From NCBI GenBank assembly GCA_003670925.1, contig QWQG01000015.1, positions 1 through 41,839 on the forward strand: a DNA stretch of 41,839 nt, written 5' to 3'. The notes beneath the pieces were generated by a model, which saw nothing but the letters and a program-made list of their open reading frames with translations, made no database searches and had not been told where the DNA came from. Positions 14,429 to 22,528 of the stretch are shown one piece after another. Each line of letters opens with the position of its first letter. The first letter of the stretch is position 1. The translations under genes were made by a program, and so were the position numbers. This stretch comes from Planctomycetota bacterium. GTDB lineage: Bacteria > Planctomycetota > Planctomycetia > Planctomycetales > Planctomycetaceae.

Positions 14429-16453
14429 TCAATCGGTCAACGGTTTTGACACATGATACCGTTTGAGTTTTCGGTCTAGCGTTGAGCGTTCAATTCCAAG
14501 GATCTGCGAAGCTTTGGACTTGTTCCAGCCTGTATATTCCAACGTCGCGAGGATATGTTCTTCTTCGACATCGGCCATGGACAATTCGCGATACTCGCCC
14601 ATCTCGGAGCGATCCATCGCAGGTGCTGAAGCGCGGCTTCCGAGACTTGAAAGCTGGATATCGGTGGCACGTATCAATTCGTTGCGGCACAGAATCACGG
14701 TGCGTTCGATTGTATTCTGCAGTTCACGGACATTGCCGGGCCACTTGTAATTTTTGAGCAGTTCCATGGCGTCTGGGGTAAAGCCTTTAATCACGCGGCC
14801 GATTTTCCGGACGAATTTCTGCAGGAAGGCATTTGCCAGTAACTCAATGTCATCGCGTCGTTCCCGCAGAGGACTGGCTGTGATTTCTGCCACTTGCAGC
14901 CGGAAGTAAAGATCCTTGCGGAAGTCACCGTCTTCGACTGCTTCTTCCAGATCGCGATTCGTCGCCGCCACAATCCGCACATTTACCGGAATCGGTTTCC
15001 GACCACCAATGCGTTCAAAGGCGGCTCCTTCCAGCACGCGGAGAAACTTGGCCTGGATCGCAGGACTCATTTCGCCGACTTCATCGAGAAACAGAGTGCC
15101 GCCATCGGCCTGTTCAAAACGTCCGATCTTGCGTTCAATCGCGCCAGTGAACGCGCCTTTTTCGTGGCCGAAGAGTTCACTTTCGAGCAAGCTTTCATTC
15201 AGCGCGGCACAGTTGACGCAAACAAACGGGCCATTGCAACGCGGACTTTGTTGATGAATACTGCGGGCGATCAATTCCTTACCGCAACCGCTCTCTCCCC
15301 GGATCAGAACACTGGCGTCAGTCTCGGCGATCAAGGTCAGGCGTTCACGTAGATCAATGACACTGGAAGTCTCACCGATCAACTTCTGTTCTTCAGTCAA
15401 CTGGGCCCGCAAGGTGCGGTTCTCATGGCGGGCCTGGGTGAGTCCGGTTTGCAGTGAATCACGTTCTTGGAGCAGCAGCAGCGACACGGCCAGTTGATTT
15501 GAGACGGCTAGCGTGAATTCTAAATCGTGTTTGTCGAGCGGATTATCGGGATTCGTGGAGTATAAATGAATGAGTCCTAGGACTCGATCCAGTGACACGA
15601 TTGGGGCGCAGATGACGCTGACTGCTTTCAGCTCACCTAGGCTGTCAAAGAATGATAACTGACTGTGATCTCCCACGTCGCGGGCCAGAATTGCTTCGCG
15701 CTTGGATAGGACAATTCGCGACAGATTGTCGGACACGCGACGATAAGCTTGATCTTTGCGACTATCGTAGGCGACAACCTGTAAGTCTGCCGGTCCCGGT
15801 TGTGGGGATGCGTCCTGCCCGGCAAGCAGGATGGCAGAGATGCTGACCGCGGTTTCTCGGGCAAGATTTGTCAGCACGACTTCGGTCAACTGCTGCCGTG
15901 TGCGGGCCGCGCCCATTTCCAGACCCAATCGATACAACTTGGTAAGTTCCGAGGCGTAGTTTGCATCCGGCCGTTGACCGTTATTGGTTGTCAGAAACTC
16001 CGGCATGGTTGTGCGATGCAGGATGCTTGGTTCCAGCCCAGTGCTGACAGCCGTCGCCGTAGCAGAAGTCACGTGATCTCCGGGTGTTGCAATATCTGGC
16101 GGGGGAATCTGGGGCGATTCCAGACTATTCGTGAATGCGAGCCGACAGTCGCCGATGCCGATCACGTCTCCGGATTCAATGACGGCATCGCCACTCACAC
16201 GGTGTGCGTTGATATTCGTGCCATTGCGACTTCCCAGATCGCGTACGCGCCACTCGCCGCCGGAGTGGAAGACTTCACAGTGGTTCCGGCTGCACGCATC
16301 ATCCTGAAGGACAATGCGATTCGTGGCCGACCGACCAATTGTGGTCATCTGCCCGAGTCGCAGGCGCACCACATCTCGCCAAATTGTACCATCCCATGTG
16401 AGGAGGAAGGCCATTTCGTCGGCGGACAGCACGGGGACTTCGGGGTCTGGCAT
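14429..16453 (-). CDS. Sigma-54-dependent transcriptional activator, FHA-GAF-AAA+-HTH
   Basis: This 674-residue regulator activates sigma-54 RNA polymerase by ATP hydrolysis. An FHA domain at about 25-107 has GRS, SRNH and GSRNGT, so it should bind phosphothreonine. A GAF-like sensor lies at about 165-330, followed by a short coiled segment. The AAA+ domain spans about 355-590: Walker A GESGCGKE at 386-393, sigma-54-contacting GAFTGA at 433-438, Walker [12 protein letters not shown], and [11 protein letters not shown] Fis-type HTH closes the protein ([19 protein letters not shown]). Walker A has Cys where Thr or Ser is more usual. The ATG at 16453 is preferred over a TTG at 16462. FHA in place of a receiver domain suggests control by a Ser/Thr kinase, possibly one like that at 6807. 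Targets are unknown; I saw no -24/-12 promoter in the window. Confidence 0.94.
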   Translation of the reverse strand: MPDPEVPVLSADEMAFLLTWDGTIWRDVVRLRLGQMTTIGRSATNRIVLQDDACSRNHCEVFHSGGEWRVRDLGSRNGTNINAHRVSGDAVIESGDVIGIGDCRLAFTNSLESPQIPPPDIATPGDHVTSATATAVSTGLEPSILHRTTMPEFLTTNNGQRPDANYASELTKLYRLGLEMGAARTRQQLTEVVLTNLARETAVSISAILLAGQDASPQPGPADLQVVAYDSRKDQAYRRVSDNLSRIVLSKREAILARDVGDHSQLSFFDSLGELKAVSVICAPIVSLDRVLGLIHLYSTNPDNPLDKHDLEFTLAVSNQLAVSLLLLQERDSLQTGLTQARHENRTLRAQLTEEQKLIGETSSVIDLRERLTLIAETDASVLIRGESGCGKELIARSIHQQSPRCNGPFVCVNCAALNESLLESELFGHEKGAFTGAIERKIGRFEQADGGTLFLDEVGEMSPAIQAKFLRVLEGAAFERIGGRKPIPVNVRIVAATNRDLEEAVEDGDFRKDLYFRLQVAEITASPLRERRDDIELLANAFLQKFVRKIGRVIKGFTPDAMELLKNYKWPGNVRELQNTIERTVILCRNELIRATDIQLSSLGSRASAPAMDRSEMGEYRELSMADVEEEHILATLEYTGWNKSKASQILGIERSTLDRKLKRYHVSKPLTD

Positions 16454-16733
16454 GGTGCGCAAATCTCAGGGTGTTGGCTCTCGTAAAGTCGATGATTCTT
16501 CACCAGTGTGAACAACCGCCGGAAGATTTTCCACTGACTGAGCCGAGCGCTTTAAATGAGCTCAGTAAAGATATTCCACTCTATTTGGGATTTAGGCCTG
16601 TGTTTAGCAGCACCAGACAATACCGCACAATGCCGAATCAACACATCGTCCGTGGAAAGTTGCATCCGCCCGGCAGAAGGCGTACCGTGCTGCAGAATAG
16701 TCAATTTTCAGGGGTTTTTTGTGAGGCCATTTT

Positions 16734-17975
16734 ATGCGTCAGCTTTTCGTATTACTCATTGCCAGCGCGCTTGGTAGCCTGTTTTCTGCACAGGCCTGGG
16801 CACAGAACTGGGGACGTTTTCGAGGCGAAAATGGGACAGGCGTCAGCGAGTTGAAGGGTATTCCTGCGACTTGGAAGGATGCTGATTATGCTTGGAAAAT
16901 TGAACTGCCGCATGGCGGACATTCTTCGCCCATCATTTGGGAGAAAACGATGTTTGTCACGTCGGCCACGGAAGGCGGCGGTGAACGTTTCGTCCATTGT
17001 CTGGATGCCGATTCCGGGAAAGAACACTGGCAGGCAGCGATCAAGTTGCATCAAAGTTCGAAGCATCAGAAGAACAGTTGGGCATCCAGTACACCTTGCA
17101 CGGATGGCGATCGAGTCTACGTTTTATTCGCAGATGATGCGCGCCTGCTGGTCGTGGCGTGGGATTTCACTGGTCGAGAAACGTGGCGCCGTGAACTCGG
17201 CGGATACAACAGCGAACACGGACTTGGGGCGTCGCCGATTCTCCACGAAGGCCTGTTGATCATTCCGAATGATCAGGTCGGCCCCAGTTCTCTGATCGCG
17301 TTGCAGGCAGAGACAGGGGAGCCGATCTGGCAGTCGGAACGCCTGCCCGGCAAGACATCTTATTCGACCCCATTGATTGTTTCGAACGGTAATGGGGGTT
17401 ACCAGATAGTCTGTCTCAGCGAATCGAATGGCGTCACGGGTGTGGATTTGCTCACGGGAAAAGTCAACTGGCAAACACCAAAACTTTCGCATCGTACAGT
17501 CGCGTCACCTGTCGCGTCAGACGGTTTGATTTTCATCATCTGTGGTGAAGGCGGGAGTGGGAAATATTTTGCGGCGATGCAGACGGATCCCGTGGTGAAG
17601 GCGGAATCACGGATTGTCTTTGAACGTAAAACGACATTGCCGTATGTCCCCTGTCCTGTCGCCCACAAGGGAATGTTGTTTCTTTGGGGTGACAAGGGAA
17701 TTCTCGTATGTCTCGAACTTCCGACCGGCAAAGAAATCTGGTCGCAGAGAATCGACGGTGGCTTCAGTGGATCGCCAATCTGTATCGGCGATCGCCTTTA
17801 TTGTCTTACAGAAAGCGGAGATGTGGTCGTTGTGCGGGCAGGTGATCATTTCGAAGAAATCGGACGCATCCCGCTTGGCGAAGAAAGCCATGCCACGCCA
17901 GCAGTTGCGAATGGACATCTTTATCTGCGCACATTTCGGCACTTAATGGCGCTCAAAGCCCGGCCAGACCTCTAG
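16734..17975 (+). CDS. Secreted PQQ-like beta-propeller repeat protein (paralogue)
   Basis: This 413-residue exported propeller has a Sec signal peptide at about 1-23 (MRQLFVLLIASALG to AWAQ), the lead-in NWGRFRGENGTGVSELKG, and blade motifs such as CLDADSGKEHWQ, ALQAETGEPIWQ, GVDLLTGKVNWQ and CLELPTGKEIWSQ. Length, order and lead-in match the protein at 5351-6589, so the two are paralogues, though well diverged. GAGG lies about seven bases before the ATG at 16734. It is likely periplasmic; a redox role is not shown by the sequence. The 194-base gap downstream carries a possible promoter for the next gene. Confidence 0.87.
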   Translation: MRQLFVLLIASALGSLFSAQAWAQNWGRFRGENGTGVSELKGIPATWKDADYAWKIELPHGGHSSPIIWEKTMFVTSATEGGGERFVHCLDADSGKEHWQAAIKLHQSSKHQKNSWASSTPCTDGDRVYVLFADDARLLVVAWDFTGRETWRRELGGYNSEHGLGASPILHEGLLIIPNDQVGPSSLIALQAETGEPIWQSERLPGKTSYSTPLIVSNGNGGYQIVCLSESNGVTGVDLLTGKVNWQTPKLSHRTVASPVASDGLIFIICGEGGSGKYFAAMQTDPVVKAESRIVFERKTTLPYVPCPVAHKGMLFLWGDKGILVCLELPTGKEIWSQRIDGGFSGSPICIGDRLYCLTESGDVVVVRAGDHFEEIGRIPLGEESHATPAVANGHLYLRTFRHLMALKARPDL

Positions 17976-18082
17976 AAATAAAACAACAAGCGGAAAGTGG
18001 ATCACCGCCAAATCAAGAGTTCGCTGGCCGCAGGTGACCGTATTGAGAATATGCGTCCAGACACCAATGGCAAACGTATCTT

Positions 18083-18111
18083 TTGTGCGTTAAAATTATG
18101 TTAATTAAAAT
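18083..18111 (+). promoter_or_regulatory. Possible sigma-70-type promoter
   Basis: TTGTGC at 18083-18088 and TAAAAT at 18106-18111 are separated by 17 bases in an unusually AT-rich stretch, 58 bases before the ATG of the triple zinc-ribbon gene. The -10 box matches the consensus at five of six positions; the -35 box is weak. This is a visual match only. Confidence 0.3.
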
Positions 18112-18169
18112 CCGGGTCGGGTTACAGCCGACGTCAAATTCAAAGCTCTTTTTGTAAAAGGTCGTTTCG

Positions 18170-18598
18170 ATGAATGGTGCATGGCCAGGAGGTCCCTGTC
18201 CCCAGTGTGGCGAGCATATGCCCGCACGCGTAGTGCATTGTCAGTCTTGTCGGGCGCTGTTAAATTCGGAGCTCACAGAGGACAGTGTGGAAGTTCCTTT
18301 ATTCATACCTTTGCCGGAGCTTGCCGTGATCGCTGCCGCGTTGCCGAGAGGTCATTATGTCTCCTGCCCGGGGTGCAATGAAGAACTTCGAATTCATGCG
18401 AAGTACCGCAACTTAAAAGTGCAGTGCAAACACTGCAGCAAGCCCTTTACCTACACCCCGACGGTGGTCATCAATGCCTTTTATGCTCAATGCCCACACT
18501 GCAAAAATGAATTGCGAGCCGCGATGAAGTACATGGGCAACAAGGTCGTCTGCAAACACTGTGACGGCCATATTCAACTGATGCCAGAAACGACGTAG
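18170..18598 (+). CDS. Triple zinc-ribbon protein
   Basis: The 142-residue protein is built from three zinc-ribbon units, each with two CxxC pairs: CPQC...CQSC (about residues 10-30), CPGC...CKHC and CPHC...CKHC. The second and third share a similar sequence ([18 protein letters not shown] and [18 protein letters not shown]) and probably arose by duplication. No membrane segment or catalytic domain is present. Such ribbons bind nucleic acid or protein; which applies here cannot be told. The start is the ATG at 18170. The glycosyltransferase start lies about 100 bases downstream on the same strand, so co-transcription is possible. Confidence 0.82.
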   Translation: MNGAWPGGPCPQCGEHMPARVVHCQSCRALLNSELTEDSVEVPLFIPLPELAVIAAALPRGHYVSCPGCNEELRIHAKYRNLKVQCKHCSKPFTYTPTVVINAFYAQCPHCKNELRAAMKYMGNKVVCKHCDGHIQLMPETT

Positions 18599-18696
18599 GT
18601 ATTCAAGATTCCCGATTCTTGACTCCGCTTCATCTAGCTAGTCCAATCGACAGGACACTGATTCCTCCGCGTTTTGAAGTCGAAGCGAAATCTTCC

Positions 18697-19707
18697 ATGA
18701 ACGACCAAAATGTTTCTGCGGCGAACCTCCCTACGCTCTCGATTGTGGTGCCAGTGCTCAATGAGCAGGAGAGTCTAATTCAGCTTTTGGACGAACTAAA
18801 AGCGGGAGTCGGCAACGCCGTGACGAAGTTCGAAGTGATCTTCGTAGACGATGGATCCACCGACGAATCATGGCGCGTCATTAAGCAGTTGGCTGAGGCC
18901 GCCGCGGCTACCCCTCGACCTGTTTTCGGAATTCGGCTGCGCCGCAACTTTGGCAAAGCCGCCGCGTTAACAGCGGGGATGAAGATCGCCACCGGGGAAC
19001 TCATCCTCATGCTCGATGCCGATCTGCAGGACGACCCTGCGGAATTTTCGGCACTACTCAGGCAGATCAATGCGGGCTATGATGTGGTCAACGGTTGGAA
19101 GGAGCGTCGGCTGGATCCGTGGCACAAGGTCTATCCCAGCAAGGTCTTCAACTGGCTAGTTGGCGCGATGAGTGGCCTGAAGCTGCACGATCATAATTGC
19201 GGATTGAAGCTCTTTCGGACCGAAGTCGCTCGGGAAGTGCAGATTTATGGCGAATTGCATCGCTTCATTCCCGTGCTGGCACATGCCCGCGGCTTTAAGG
19301 TTGCCGAAGTCGCTGTGAACCATCGTTCGCGGCAGTATGGTCATTCCAAATACGGTGTGCGACGTTTTATTCGCGGACTGCTTGACTTGCTGACGGTGAG
19401 TTTTCTGACCGGCTTTGGCCGTCGTCCACTCCACGCAATGGGCAGTGTCGGGCTGGTGTTTTTTTTGCTAGGAATACTGGGACTTGGATATCTGAGCCTG
19501 CTCTGGTTGGCCATGCAGACGGGCCTGATTCAACCAGCCGTGCCAATTGGTAATCGGCCACTTCTGGCCTATTCGATTGCCGCGTCACTCCTTGGCGGGC
19601 AAGCCCTGTCGCTCGGTCTGCTCGCCGAACTCATCGTCGCCAATAACACCCGCACCGCCGATAGTTACAGTGTGAGCGAAACGACGGCTGGAAAAATGGA
19701 TGCGTGA
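18697..19707 (+). CDS. Glycosyltransferase family 2, polyprenyl-phosphate type
   Basis: This 336-residue enzyme has a GT-A catalytic domain at about 13-235: [22 protein letters not shown] at 50-58 and the metal-binding [10 protein letters not shown] at 105-114. Two membrane helices follow, at about 250-272 and 290-315. The layout fits the DPM1/GtrB/ArnC group, which moves a sugar from a nucleotide donor to undecaprenyl or dolichyl phosphate at the cytoplasmic face of the membrane. The closing soluble tail is short and polar. The start is the ATG at 18697. A longer frame from a TTG at 18619 would add 26 residues unlike any GT2 N-terminus. The sugar cannot be read from sequence, and no polysaccharide cluster surrounds it. 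Confidence 0.9.
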   Translation: MNDQNVSAANLPTLSIVVPVLNEQESLIQLLDELKAGVGNAVTKFEVIFVDDGSTDESWRVIKQLAEAAAATPRPVFGIRLRRNFGKAAALTAGMKIATGELILMLDADLQDDPAEFSALLRQINAGYDVVNGWKERRLDPWHKVYPSKVFNWLVGAMSGLKLHDHNCGLKLFRTEVAREVQIYGELHRFIPVLAHARGFKVAEVAVNHRSRQYGHSKYGVRRFIRGLLDLLTVSFLTGFGRRPLHAMGSVGLVFFLLGILGLGYLSLLWLAMQTGLIQPAVPIGNRPLLAYSIAASLLGGQALSLGLLAELIVANNTRTADSYSVSETTAGKMDA

Positions 19708-19797
19708 TTCAGCGTTGGTTTGACTAGGAACCGTCTTCATTATCGAACGACTGTCGCGCCCCAACAACGTTCGCTTCGGCAGCGGTTATTGCCATGC

Positions 19798-19817
19798 GAC
19801 GGACATGAATGTCCATC
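19798..19817 (-). repeat. 20-bp near-palindromic dispersed repeat, copy 2
   Basis: Read on the minus strand, GATGGACATTCATGTCCGTC differs from the copy at 11488-11507 at a single base. It lies between the convergent stops of the glycosyltransferase (plus) and the DUF1501 gene (minus). Near-identity in opposite orientation 8 kb apart, in otherwise unrelated flanks, is hard to explain by chance. Confidence 0.65.
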
Positions 19818-19857
19818 CTATATCCGTTTGTTCCGCCCACGCCCCCTCATGTTTGAC

Positions 19858-21342
19858 TCACCCGAGCAGTTCTTTTCGTAGTCGCCCGGTACCGGCGATG
19901 GGATGGGGCCGACCCTGCTGATCGGGGATTGTGGTGGCTTCATCGTAACCCAGAAGATGGTAGGCCGTGGCCTGCATGTCTTTGGGGGAAATTGGCGTAT
20001 CGACAACATCGCCGCCGATCGAATCTGTTTCACCGACAACACGACCTCGAGCCATCCCGCCGCCGGCGAATACCGATGAATATGCCCGCGACCAGTGATG
20101 GCGGGCACCTCCGGTAGGCTTGGAATCGATTTGTGGTGTGCGACCATGTTCGCTGGTGCAGAGGACAAGCGTTTCATCCAGAAGTCCACGATCGTCTAGG
20201 TCTGCAATCAACGCGGAATAACTCTGATCGAAGACTGGTAATAAATAATTTCTGAGTCGCGGGAAATGATTTGAATGCGTATCCCATACGGATGCGCCGT
20301 GAGGCCCGAACGGATCCCAGAATACTGACACAAAACGAGCGCCTGCTTCCACGAGTCGTCTCGCAGCCAAACAGGACTGCCCGAACAGCGAGATTCCGTA
20401 ACGCTCTCGCATGGCATGAGATTCACGACCAACATCCAAGGCCTCACGAATCCGGTTTGAACCAATCAGCGAGAAGGCGCGTTGCTGCTGAGCGTTGTAG
20501 TTGCCGATCTCGGCCGCGCGATCCAGTAAAGGTCGCGTAGCATCGAACTGTTGCAGCAAGTGGACTCGCGCATCAAATCGCTGCGCGGATAATTCCTGCG
20601 GTAACTGGCAACCGTCTGACAGTTGAAATCGTCCTGTAGCGTCGATTCCGGCATGCGGGTCGCGGACATCTTCTGTCTGACCGTCGGCATTCAATTTCGG
20701 AACAATGACGGTGCCCGGCCCTTCGAAACTGCTCCAGAAAGGATCGTAATTGTTTCCCAGAAAGGCGGCGTACGGGCCAGCCTGATCTGACGAACTTCCC
20801 TTGGAACAAAATCGCCAAGGCAATCCGACATTGCGCGGCATCGCTGGAGATTTTGTGCCAGATCGGCGTCCGTCCAAATAATCGACCACCGATCCCATAA
20901 ACGGCCACTGTTGCGGATCTCGGGGACTCGTTTCGAGGGGAATGCTATACGTTGGCATACCGGTCATCACATACGCACAGCAGTGAATCGGATACTCGTG
21001 CGTCATCGACCTCACGACTGTCAATCGATCCGCGATGCGGGCAATCTGCGGGAGTCCTTCGCAAATCTGCAAACCGGGGACGACCGTGTCAATGGCCTGC
21101 ATCTCGCCCTGAATCTCTGCCGCAGCGAGTGGTTTTGGATCAAAGGTCTCGTGCTGGGGAGGCGATCCAAATAAGAACACGAAGATGCAGGCTTTCGCCC
21201 GACTGCTACCTCCGCCCTGCCCCGCGTGGGCTGAACCGGTCCCGGTTCCAAGTCCCAGTGCGCTGATGCCACCAATCTGCAAAAGGTCGCGACGCGTGAT
21301 CCCGTCACACAGTCGTTTTGAACTTCCTGAAATTCGAAGCAT
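19858..21342 (-). CDS. DUF1501 protein, Tat-exported
   Basis: This 494-residue protein belongs to DUF1501, a family related to the alkaline-phosphatase/sulfatase fold and very abundant in planctomycetes; its reaction is not established. A twin-arginine signal is clear: TRRDLLQIGGISALGLG with Arg17-Arg18. The body contains family-typical stretches such as IFVFLFGSPPQHETFDPK, RSMTHEYPIHCCAYVMTG, LVLCTSEHGRTPQ and the terminal YHLLGYD. The ATG at 21342 has GAGGAAA about eight bases upstream. DUF1501 genes usually sit next to a DUF1549/DUF1553 gene; here the nearest is 13 kb away (34029-36458), so this copy stands alone. It is transcribed toward the glycosyltransferase. Confidence 0.93.
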   Translation of the reverse strand: MLRISGSSKRLCDGITRRDLLQIGGISALGLGTGTGSAHAGQGGGSSRAKACIFVFLFGSPPQHETFDPKPLAAAEIQGEMQAIDTVVPGLQICEGLPQIARIADRLTVVRSMTHEYPIHCCAYVMTGMPTYSIPLETSPRDPQQWPFMGSVVDYLDGRRSGTKSPAMPRNVGLPWRFCSKGSSSDQAGPYAAFLGNNYDPFWSSFEGPGTVIVPKLNADGQTEDVRDPHAGIDATGRFQLSDGCQLPQELSAQRFDARVHLLQQFDATRPLLDRAAEIGNYNAQQQRAFSLIGSNRIREALDVGRESHAMRERYGISLFGQSCLAARRLVEAGARFVSVFWDPFGPHGASVWDTHSNHFPRLRNYLLPVFDQSYSALIADLDDRGLLDETLVLCTSEHGRTPQIDSKPTGGARHHWSRAYSSVFAGGGMARGRVVGETDSIGGDVVDTPISPKDMQATAYHLLGYDEATTIPDQQGRPHPIAGTGRLRKELLG

Positions 21343-21736
21343 GGTGAGATTTCCTCTGAGTCAACAGCCATCGTACCGCCTTGCTCGTCTGGACTCCAGT
21401 GCGTCGTCAGGATTATGAATGTTGTCCAGCCTCTTCAAAAGACATGCATGGATGTTACTTTGGACATGATCTGGCGAGACAGACATTCGTGGCTTCCTGA
21501 TTGGTCCTTGGAAGCAAGCCTCCGAAATGGCTCCGGCTGCATTTTCAAAGAAGTTGGGCATCAAGGTGGGAATTGCGTTGGAGGCTACTCTTCGCGACAC
21601 TGTTGCGGGCGACTCACGCGCGGCCCTGTGAGGTGCTCCGTGACGGGTGGTGGTAAAACCGAGTTACGGTTCGGTTCAGATTGTGTTTTAAGAGCACGAG
21701 GATGAGCGTACCACGCATCCCCAACGTCATTGATGC
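21343..21736. other. Divergent intergenic region
   Basis: These 394 bases separate the starts of the DUF1501 gene (minus) and the ABC ATPase gene (plus), so both promoters should be here. I found no gene. Open frames on both strands (for example 21415-21705 plus and 21361-21600 minus) lack ribosome sites and family resemblance. No clear promoter boxes or repeats stand out. Confidence 0.5.
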
Positions 21737-22528
21737 ATGCACGAGGTTCAACAGTTGAATTCAATTAAAGAAAGTTCGCACTTGGCCGTTCCTCATGAGG
21801 ATGTTATCCGGACAGCGGGTATTTCAAAGATTTTTGTGCATGACGGGGTCGAGGTGCAGGCGTTTTGCGATGTGACCCTGAATATTCCTCGTGGCCAGAT
21901 GATTGCCGTCATGGGACCGAGCGGCTCAGGCAAGAGTACACTGCTGCATATTATGGGGGGGATCGAACCGCCGACTTCCGGTGAGATCTGGGTTGACGGT
22001 CAGAAGCTCTCCGGGTTGAGTGACTACGAATTGACGCTGTTGCGGCGGCGGCGGATTGGATTTATCTTTCAGTCGTTCAATCTGGTTCCCACGTTGAATG
22101 TGATTGACAATGTCACATTGCCCTTGATCCTCGATGGGATTTCCCAACGTGATGCGATCCCTCGAGCGTTGGAATCCTTGAAACGGGTGGACATGTCGCA
22201 CCGCTTGCAACACCTGCCTTCACAACTATCTGGAGGCGAGCAGCAGCGAGTTGCCATCGCGCGGGCGTTGGTTATCAAGCCGTCGCTAGTCCTCGCAGAC
22301 GAACCGACGGGGAATCTGGATTCGGTTCGCGGCCGCGACATCACGCGTTTGCTGCGTGATGTCGCTCACGAGAGCCAGCAGACGGTCGTGGTTGTGACAC
22401 ATGATATTCGCGTAGCATCGCAGGCCGACCGACTGATTGTTCTGCTCGACGGCAAAGTCCGCTTCGACGGTCGCCCCAACTCCGATGCGGAGTGGATGGC
22501 GGCGCTCAAGCTGGAGATCGATGGATGA
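21737..22528 (+). CDS. ABC transporter ATP-binding protein, MacB/LolD type
   Basis: This 263-residue ATPase energises the permease encoded directly after it. All motifs are intact: Walker [10 protein letters not shown] at 60-68, Q-loop [12 protein letters not shown], signature [15 protein letters not shown] from residue 164, Walker [13 protein letters not shown] and H-loop THD at 221-223. The sequence fits the LolD/MacB/FtsE branch, whose systems handle lipoproteins, peptides or antibiotics, or act as mechanotransmission devices rather than plain pumps. The first 25 residues are a variable extension. The stop overlaps the permease start (ATGA at 22525-22528), so the two are translationally coupled. 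Substrate unknown. Confidence 0.95.
   Translation: MHEVQQLNSIKESSHLAVPHEDVIRTAGISKIFVHDGVEVQAFCDVTLNIPRGQMIAVMGPSGSGKSTLLHIMGGIEPPTSGEIWVDGQKLSGLSDYELTLLRRRRIGFIFQSFNLVPTLNVIDNVTLPLILDGISQRDAIPRALESLKRVDMSHRLQHLPSQLSGGEQQRVAIARALVIKPSLVLADEPTGNLDSVRGRDITRLLRDVAHESQQTVVVVTHDIRVASQADRLIVLLDGKVRFDGRPNSDAEWMAALKLEIDG

Noticed and set aside
15800-16486. 228-codon plus-strand frame opposite the sigma-54 activator
   Set aside because: The opposite strand encodes complete FHA and GAF domains; this frame has no domain or ribosome site.
21361-21705. Small open frames in the gap before the ABC transporter genes
   Set aside because: Frames on both strands overlap each other, lack ribosome sites and show no recognisable motifs.
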